Part shown: positions 6,829-12,161 of the stretch, one piece after another
Layout of the letters: each line of letters begins with the position of its first letter
How positions within the stretch are numbered: position 1 is the stretch's first letter
From: Chitinophagaceae bacterium
GTDB lineage: Bacteria; Bacteroidota; Bacteroidia; Chitinophagales; Chitinophagaceae
Length of the DNA stretch: 12,161 bases
Reading direction: 5' to 3'
Assembly (NCBI GenBank): GCA_021151685.1
Contig: JAGKWS010000118.1
Coordinates: forward strand, 1-12,161
Made by a program: the position numbers and the translations under genes
The notes under the pieces: generated by a model
Told to the model about the DNA's origin: nothing
The model's database searches: none
Seen by the model: only the letters and a program-made list of their open reading frames with translations

Positions 6829-6852
6829 ATGAAAAATGTAAAACCTCTATGA
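6829..6852 (+). CDS. Seven-codon mini-ORF overlapping the giant gene start (ATGA)
   Basis: ATG at 6829 encodes MKNVKPL and stops at a TGA (6850-6852) that overlaps the ATG at 6849. It could be a leader peptide coupled to the downstream gene. Alternatively MKNVKPL, which looks like the start of a Bacteroidota signal peptide, could be the true N-terminus separated by a one-base indel. A chance ORF is also possible. Confidence 0.2.
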   Translation: MKNVKPL

Positions 6853-9800
6853 CCAGAACTTTCTTATTTCGTGTTTTGCTGCACTCTATGCTGGTGACAG
6901 GTATTTGTGCATGCACAGGGTATACCAGCGATGCACAGCAGAAGCAGCTATCAGGCATACCTGTTGCCGGCGGTAGCATCAATGCGTGGCAAAATACTAC
7001 GACCGATGGTGCCGACGAGCAAGTGCAAAGGGAAAAAAGACAAGTGCAGGAAGCCGCGGCAGTGTTATCGCCCAATCCTTTAGCCAATTTCCATACCTTT
7101 TCGGAGGCACGTTGGAACAACAATGCCGAAGTGAAGCAATATAACAAGGGGTATGAGGGACACCCGGAGCTGGGTGTGGTATTTCCGGATGCGCCTTGCA
7201 ACAATTGCTATGAACTGATAGACAAGCGTACCGAAACACAAAAGTTTTTTGTGAAGGAAGGCACAGAAGCACGTGAATTTGTGCTGTATAGCAGCGTGCA
7301 ACCCATGCACTACCGGGATGCCAACGGGCGATGGCTGACGGTGCGCAACACCTTGCAAAAAGACGTAACCACTGACGGGCGGTACTATACCAAGGGCCGC
7401 CAAACAGATGTGGTGATACATACCAAAGAACGCTATACCGAACTGGTGGGCCGGGATGGCAGCACACTGCGGTACAATAACGATTTGGAGTTGGTTTTTA
7501 TAAAACCAGATGGCACAGAACAATCGCTGGGGCGTGCTACGTGGGCCCATGCAAGTGCCGGTGACAATGGCGTGCGTGTACAGGATGCATGGCCGGGTAT
7601 AGACATAGAAATGACGGTGCTGAATGCCGGGTTCAAAACCGGATTTGTGCTAAAACACCCAATGCCGGCCTATGCCAACGGGCAACTGGCCATACGCGAC
7701 CATATGAAACCCAGCGCAGGGTTATCTATAGGTATGCCGGAGGGTACACCGTATGAGGGCGACATAAAAATAGGCAGCAACAATGGCGATGTATGTACTA
7801 TAGGTACTGCCTATGCCTATGAACTGAAGGCAAAGGAACCCAATGAGACCTACCTGAACTACCGTAAGATGGCGGGTAATGTAGTGGACATACTGGTGCC
7901 CGGCAACCTTGCGAACAAAGAGGCATCGGCCTACCCTATTGTGATAGACCCATTGGCTACGGGTACTTTGTCGAGTGGTTTTACCTACTCCAATGCTTTT
8001 CCGCCGCCGGTAGGTTTCTATTGCAACAACATCAACAATCTTGCGATACCGGCTGGTGCTACATTTTCTGATCTGAAAGTGACCTTCAGTTTTTATGGCC
8101 CTGCGGGCGTTTCGTGGGGGCAAGCCACATTCAGTGTTGCGATAAATGGTGGTCTATGTCCCACGGCATGGGTAGGCTGTACCCCACTGGCTACCAGCAC
8201 TGGTATTCCGGGTGGAACCTGTGGCTATGTGCCGGGCAGTAGTTTCTGGGCTGCACTGAGTCCCTGTTTGCCTGCCTTTAGCTGCACCGCCTATACATTG
8301 CCAGTAGAACTACGCACTGCACAACGCCAAACTGCGAGTGCTGCCTGTGTACAAACCGTCTATGCCACTGCTACAGGTTTTTATGTGGTAGCAGAGGGAA
8401 CACTGGCTGTGCTACCATCTATAACACCGTCTGGCCCTACAACCTTATGTATGCCGTCTACACTGTCGCTTACGGGTTCTCCTGCATCGGCAGTATGGAG
8501 TTCATCGGCAGGAGGTGTGGCTACAGTATCGGCAGGAGGTGTGGTAACCGGTGTGTCTAATGGCACGGCCAACATCATCCTCACATCGGGTACATGTACT
8601 GCCACTCTACCCCTTACCGTAGGCACAACGCCAACCATTACCGGCACTACCAGCATCTGTTTCCCCGGTACTACCACATCGGCCCTTACAGGTACACCGG
8701 CAGGAGGGGCATGGACATCCTTGTCGCCCGTTGTAGCTTCTGTTTCCGGCACAGGTCTGGTGACAGGTCTATCTATAGGTACTTCTATCATCAATTACAA
8801 TACAGGTACTTGCTCGGCATCGGTTCCGTTTGATGTAAACAGCCCAACAGCCGTTGCGCCGGCAACACAACCAACCGGATTGACCGTACCGTCTACCACC
8901 ACTTCGGGCGGTACTATCAACTTCACCCCCAACGGCTCTTCGGGTTATCTGGTGGTGGCCAGCACTTCTTCTACCCTATCTGCTTCGCCAGTGGCCGGCA
9001 CTACCTATGCTACCGGCAGTGCATTTGGCGGTGGTATAGTGGTACAGGGCTCCACATCGGGCAGTTCTCCTTCTTATCTTACCTCCTTGCTGAACTCCAA
9101 CACCCGTTATTACCTGTTTGTATTTGCGTTCAACAACAATTGTGTGGGCCCGCAATATTGCGCAGCAACACCACTCACCGGCACGCTTACTACTTGTGTT
9201 GTAGCACCTACAGGGTTGGCAACGGGTGCACCGGGAGCCAACTCGATACCCCTTAACTGGACCGCATCGGCTGCAGGTGGTGGCTATCTGACTCCTATAA
9301 ACTACAATATTTATGCCTATCTGGATGCAGCCATGACCACACTGGCACCTGGTTTCCCAATAATGGCAGGAACGGTAACATCGTACACAGTAGGTGGGCT
9401 GATGACTGGTACCCAATACTGGTTCAAGGTATCTCCGGCTGATGCATGTAACCTTATGAGTAACGTGGCTACAGCAGCTACCATCTGTACCCTGCCGGGC
9501 TCCATACCCTATCTGCAAACATTTGAGGTGGGTACGCTGATTGGTGATGATAACCCGAACTGCATGACATCGAATGTGCAGAACTGTGTATTGACGGGTG
9601 TGGCCACCAACTCTACCTTCCTTGGTACCATTGCCACCAACCATACACCGGGTGGCAGTAAATTCTATGGTACACTACGTGCCGGGGCCTGCTCGGCTGG
9701 TTGGGCCAACCAGTGGTTGCTGTTGCCGGCATTGACACTGCAGGCAGGCACTACCTACACCTTTAGTGTATGGTACAGAACGGATGGCTTTCTATGGCAG

Positions 9801-12161
9801 ACACTGAGATTTCAGTATAGTACAGTTGGAACTTTACCAGCAGTAACATCGACCACGATGGGCGGTACACCGGGCAACATAGGCCCCGGTGTAGCATTGC
9901 TGAGCCCTACGGCCTATACACAATACCTGCAAACATTTACTGTACCTACCACAGGAACGTATTACATAGGCATAGATATGGAGAGCGGCGGCTCGGCCAG
10001 CCAGATAGCACTGGACGACATAGAAGTGTGTGCCGTACCTACCGTAACCGCTACCAATAGTGCCCCACCCTACTGCGACCCTGCGAACGCATTCATCTCG
10101 TCGACCGGTAGTGCATGGGCTACAGAGTATCTGTGGACCGGACCAGCGGGATATTCATCGACCATTGCCAACCCGCCAGCCATTACGGGCCTTGGCCCCG
10201 GCACCTACACCTATACACTTACTGCGGTGAATGACCCGGTAATTATGGGTTTTGGTGGCTTGTGTACGGCGAGCGCTACCACTACATTTACAGTAAATCC
10301 ACCGCCCCCAAGCATTACAGGTGGCACCTCTATATGTGTAGGGCAGACAACTACATTATCTAACCCATTGGCTGGCGGTAGCTGGAGTAGCAGTACATTG
10401 ACAGTGGGCACAGTAAGCGCAACAGGGGTAGTAACGGGAATGGGTGCCGGCACTACAACTATTACCTACAATGTAGGAGGGTGTTTTACCACCAGAGTAG
10501 TAACAGTTACCTCTTCGCCCAGTACCATCACAGGTTCTACAGCGGTATGTTTGGGCAGTACCACTACTCTCAACAGCACGCCTGCAGGTGGTACATGGAG
10601 CAGCCTTAGCACTGCAATTGGTACTGTAAGTGCTACCGGTGTGGTAACGGGTATTACCACCGGCACAACCACCATCACTTATTCGTTTGGCAGCAGTTGT
10701 TATACAACAGTGGTTGTGACTGTGAACGACAACCCAACGCCCATTGCGGGGCCGTCTACTGTATGTATAGGCACAACGGCTACCTATTCTTCAACTCCTT
10801 CGGGCGGGTTCTGGACATCAAGTGCGGCTGGAATAGTGAGTATCACGCTTGTTACCGGCATAGCTACCGGCAACAGTGCCGGTACGGCCACAATCACCTA
10901 TAATTCTGCTGGCTGTATTGCAACGAGGGTAGTAACGGTTGTGCCTTCGCCAGCACCTATTTCCGGGCCAACATCTATTTGTCCGGGCTTCCCCAGTGTG
11001 ACATTTACGAATGCATCGACCGGAGGCACATGGACATCGAGCAATGGCAATGTAACAATAGGTGCATCTACGGGTATAGCTACCGGCGTAACCGTGGGGG
11101 GCAGTAGTGTTATTAGTTATTCGCTGAGTGCGGGATGTTTCAGCACTATAACTGTAAATGTTTTGGGCAATCCGCCCGCACCTATCGGTACACCATCGGT
11201 CTGCGTGGGTGCCACTACAGCACTGAGTCATAGTACGGCCGGTGGTACATGGAGTGTAGCCTGCCCCGGCATAGCGTCTGTAACCACCGCTGGCGGTGTG
11301 GTAACGGGTATTGGTGCAGGTACCTGCATTGTTACCTATACACTACCTGCTACCGGTTGCATTGCCACCCTGAATGTTACGGTAAATAACAACCCGGGAG
11401 CTTTTACCGGTATTCCGGCAGTGGTGTGCCAGGGAGCTACCACCACGTTGGCCAATACCACTCCCTCAGGCACGTGGAGCAGCAGTAATATGACTGTAGG
11501 CACCATCAGTTCGGGTGGCGTGTTAACAGGACTAAGCTCTGGTACTACTACCATTTCTTATATATTGCCTACAGGTTGTTTTGCAACAACGGTAGCAACC
11601 GTATCGGCGGCACCATCTCCCATTACAGGTACATTTACCGTGTGTGCAGGTGCTACAACTGCATTGAGTGGCTTACCCGCTGGTGGATTGTGGGGTGTAG
11701 CACCAGCTTCGGCGGGCATAGCCAGCGTATCGGGCAGTGGTGTGGTTACGGGTCTTGTGCCGGGTACAGCTATTATATCCTACACATCGGCCAGTAGTTG
11801 TTTTGATACAGCTATTGTAACTGTATTGGACACACCGACAGCAGTGACCGGCACATTGGCTATATGCGTAGGTGCTACCACTACATTGTCCTCTACCCCC
11901 ACAGGTGGTACATGGGCCAGTGCATCAGTCGCTATAGGCAATATCATATCTACCGGTGTATCGGGCGGTGCTTCTACGGCAGTAGTGGGTGGCGTATCGG
12001 CCAATACGGTTAATATTACCTACACAAGAGCCAACGGCTGTTTCCGTACATCGGTACTTACAGTAAATGCTTTGCCGGGCACCATTACGGGCAATACGCC
12101 TGTATGTATCGGGGCCACAATTACCTTGTCGGCTACGCCTGTAGGTGGTACATGGAGTACA
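6849..12161 (+). CDS. Giant secreted multidomain adhesin-like protein with BIG2-type repeats (3' end beyond window)
   Basis: The frame is open for 1771 codons to the window edge. A signal peptide (FLFRVLLHSMLV core) spans about residues 1-29. Residues 30-365 form a globular region with a CxxC (Cys117, Cys120) and the motifs QPMHYRDANGRW, WPGIDIEM and YPIVIDP, which recall the N-terminal region of DNRLRE/Rhs-type wall-associated proteins. A Cys-rich domain follows (about 370-515), then two Ig-like units (524-667), a Thr/Ser-rich stretch (675-785), an FN3 domain (787-878), a jelly-roll-like domain starting IPYLQTFEVG and ending ALDDIEVC (888-1059, choice-of-anchor J or MAM-like), a PKD/Ig-like domain (1063-1151), and at least nine BIG2-like repeats from residue 1155. 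A type IX secretion sorting domain is usual for such Bacteroidota proteins, but its position would lie outside the window. The likely role is surface adhesion or matrix. The ATG at 6849 is the only in-frame ATG ahead of the signal peptide; a TTG at 6822 is possible. Confidence 0.88.
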   Translation, partial: MTRTFLFRVLLHSMLVTGICACTGYTSDAQQKQLSGIPVAGGSINAWQNTTTDGADEQVQREKRQVQEAAAVLSPNPLANFHTFSEARWNNNAEVKQYNKGYEGHPELGVVFPDAPCNNCYELIDKRTETQKFFVKEGTEAREFVLYSSVQPMHYRDANGRWLTVRNTLQKDVTTDGRYYTKGRQTDVVIHTKERYTELVGRDGSTLRYNNDLELVFIKPDGTEQSLGRATWAHASAGDNGVRVQDAWPGIDIEMTVLNAGFKTGFVLKHPMPAYANGQLAIRDHMKPSAGLSIGMPEGTPYEGDIKIGSNNGDVCTIGTAYAYELKAKEPNETYLNYRKMAGNVVDILVPGNLANKEASAYPIVIDPLATGTLSSGFTYSNAFPPPVGFYCNNINNLAIPAGATFSDLKVTFSFYGPAGVSWGQATFSVAINGGLCPTAWVGCTPLATSTGIPGGTCGYVPGSSFWAALSPCLPAFSCTAYTLPVELRTAQRQTASAACVQTVYATATGFYVVAEGTLAVLPSITPSGPTTLCMPSTLSLTGSPASAVWSSSAGGVATVSAGGVVTGVSNGTANIILTSGTCTATLPLTVGTTPTITGTTSICFPGTTTSALTGTPAGGAWTSLSPVVASVSGTGLVTGLSIGTSIINYNTGTCSASVPFDVNSPTAVAPATQPTGLTVPSTTTSGGTINFTPNGSSGYLVVASTSSTLSASPVAGTTYATGSAFGGGIVVQGSTSGSSPSYLTSLLNSNTRYYLFVFAFNNNCVGPQYCAATPLTGTLTTCVVAPTGLATGAPGANSIPLNWTASAAGGGYLTPINYNIYAYLDAAMTTLAPGFPIMAGTVTSYTVGGLMTGTQYWFKVSPADACNLMSNVATAATICTLPGSIPYLQTFEVGTLIGDDNPNCMTSNVQNCVLTGVATNSTFLGTIATNHTPGGSKFYGTLRAGACSAGWANQWLLLPALTLQAGTTYTFSVWYRTDGFLWQTLRFQYSTVGTLPAVTSTTMGGTPGNIGPGVALLSPTAYTQYLQTFTVPTTGTYYIGIDMESGGSASQIALDDIEVCAVPTVTATNSAPPYCDPANAFISSTGSAWATEYLWTGPAGYSSTIANPPAITGLGPGTYTYTLTAVNDPVIMGFGGLCTASATTTFTVNPPPPSITGGTSICVGQTTTLSNPLAGGSWSSSTLTVGTVSATGVVTGMGAGTTTITYNVGGCFTTRVVTVTSSPSTITGSTAVCLGSTTTLNSTPAGGTWSSLSTAIGTVSATGVVTGITTGTTTITYSFGSSCYTTVVVTVNDNPTPIAGPSTVCIGTTATYSSTPSGGFWTSSAAGIVSITLVTGIATGNSAGTATITYNSAGCIATRVVTVVPSPAPISGPTSICPGFPSVTFTNASTGGTWTSSNGNVTIGASTGIATGVTVGGSSVISYSLSAGCFSTITVNVLGNPPAPIGTPSVCVGATTALSHSTAGGTWSVACPGIASVTTAGGVVTGIGAGTCIVTYTLPATGCIATLNVTVNNNPGAFTGIPAVVCQGATTTLANTTPSGTWSSSNMTVGTISSGGVLTGLSSGTTTISYILPTGCFATTVATVSAAPSPITGTFTVCAGATTALSGLPAGGLWGVAPASAGIASVSGSGVVTGLVPGTAIISYTSASSCFDTAIVTVLDTPTAVTGTLAICVGATTTLSSTPTGGTWASASVAIGNIISTGVSGGASTAVVGGVSANTVNITYTRANGCFRTSVLTVNALPGTITGNTPVCIGATITLSATPVGGTWST
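8418..8849 (+). repeat. First two BIG2-like repeat units of the giant protein
   Basis: Two in-frame units start at 8418 and 8634 (72 residues apart), with the pattern SITPSGPTTLC / TITGTTSIC, then W(S/T)S, GVVTG or GLVTG, and a Cys near the end. They match the long downstream array but are set apart from it by the FN3, jelly-roll-like and PKD/Ig-like domains. Confidence 0.75.
10311..12161 (+). repeat. Tandem BIG2-like repeat array (nine units, last one cut)
   Basis: Units start at 10311, 10524, 10740, 10956, 11181, 11400, 11619, 11841 and 12081, so lengths range from 71 to 80 residues. Shared features are ITG near the start, VCxGxTTTL, GGTWSS, GVVTG, TITY and a GC near the end. Each complete unit has a Cys in the first strand and one before the last strand, which could form one disulfide per unit. 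The DNA copies are well diverged, so this is an old array. Confidence 0.85.

Larger units (their letters stand above)
6401..6848. other. Divergent intergenic region between kinase and giant adhesin-like gene
   Basis: About 450 AT-rich bases separate two divergent genes. I see exact TAnnTTTG -7 boxes pointing each way, a CRP-like dyad near the kinase, the palindrome CCTATATAGG at 6528-6537, and a weak hairpin (CCTATT/AATAGG, 6550-6568). The right end holds a seven-codon ORF overlapping the start of the giant gene. No RNA gene is recognised. Confidence 0.6.

Noticed and set aside
6895..6915. Lipoprotein signal (GICAC) in the giant protein
   Set aside because: The residues before either Cys do not fit the lipobox well, and cleavage near SDAQ is more plausible.
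6827..12004. Many antisense frames of 62-222 codons within the giant gene, and short plus frames such as 8594-8833
   Set aside because: The continuous 1771-codon frame with domain structure explains the region; the others are low-complexity shadows.

Overview
The window looks like chromosomal DNA of a Bacteroidota bacterium, probably of the Chitinophagaceae/Chitinophagales type (lineage is inference). The reasons are a LytS/LytTR two-component pair, a secreted protein with the N-terminal module common in Bacteroidota tail-fiber-like proteins, a giant secreted protein built from repeated Ig-like units, -7 boxes of the TAnnTTTG kind, and no obvious Shine-Dalgarno sequences. There are seven substantial protein genes, two of them cut by the window edges, plus one doubtful mini-ORF. 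I see no tRNA, rRNA, CRISPR array, transposase or phage core gene.

Layout: (1) 1-1856, minus strand, 3' end missing: a secreted protein with a signal peptide, about 18 YadA-head-like 14-residue repeats and the start of a C-terminal Peptidase_S74 (endosialidase-type intramolecular chaperone) domain. (2) 1857-2203: a divergent intergenic region with two matched hairpins that look like a REP-type element and a good -7 box for the next gene. (3) 2204-2929, plus: a periplasmic or outer-membrane-associated LolA-like protein, followed by a hairpin. (4) 3025-4230 and 4243-4626, plus, probably one transcript: a DegT/DnrJ-fold PLP enzyme whose catalytic Lys is replaced by His, as in deoxysugar 3-dehydratases (RfbH/E1, ColD), then a small two-helix membrane protein. 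(5) 4627-6400, minus: a LytS-type histidine kinase and its LytTR response regulator, overlapping by 26 bases; the regulator stop codon abuts the stop codon of the converging membrane-protein gene. (6) 6401-6848: a divergent intergenic region with a CRP-like dyad just upstream of the kinase. (7) 6849-12161, plus, 3' end missing: a giant secreted protein of at least 1771 residues with an N-terminal globular region, a Cys-rich domain, Ig-like units, an FN3 domain, a jelly-roll-like domain and a long array of about 73-residue BIG2-like repeats.

How it fits together: both ends of the window encode large, repeat-rich exported proteins. The deoxysugar-type enzyme and small membrane protein suggest surface glycan work. 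The kinase/regulator pair sits beside the giant adhesin-like gene and could control it, but no binding site proves this. The most unusual single items are the His-for-Lys enzyme that also lacks the Fe-S cysteines of RfbH, the CRP-like dyad, the REP-like hairpin pair, and the homogenised 42-base repeats of the S74 protein. I did not find a clearly new multi-gene system.
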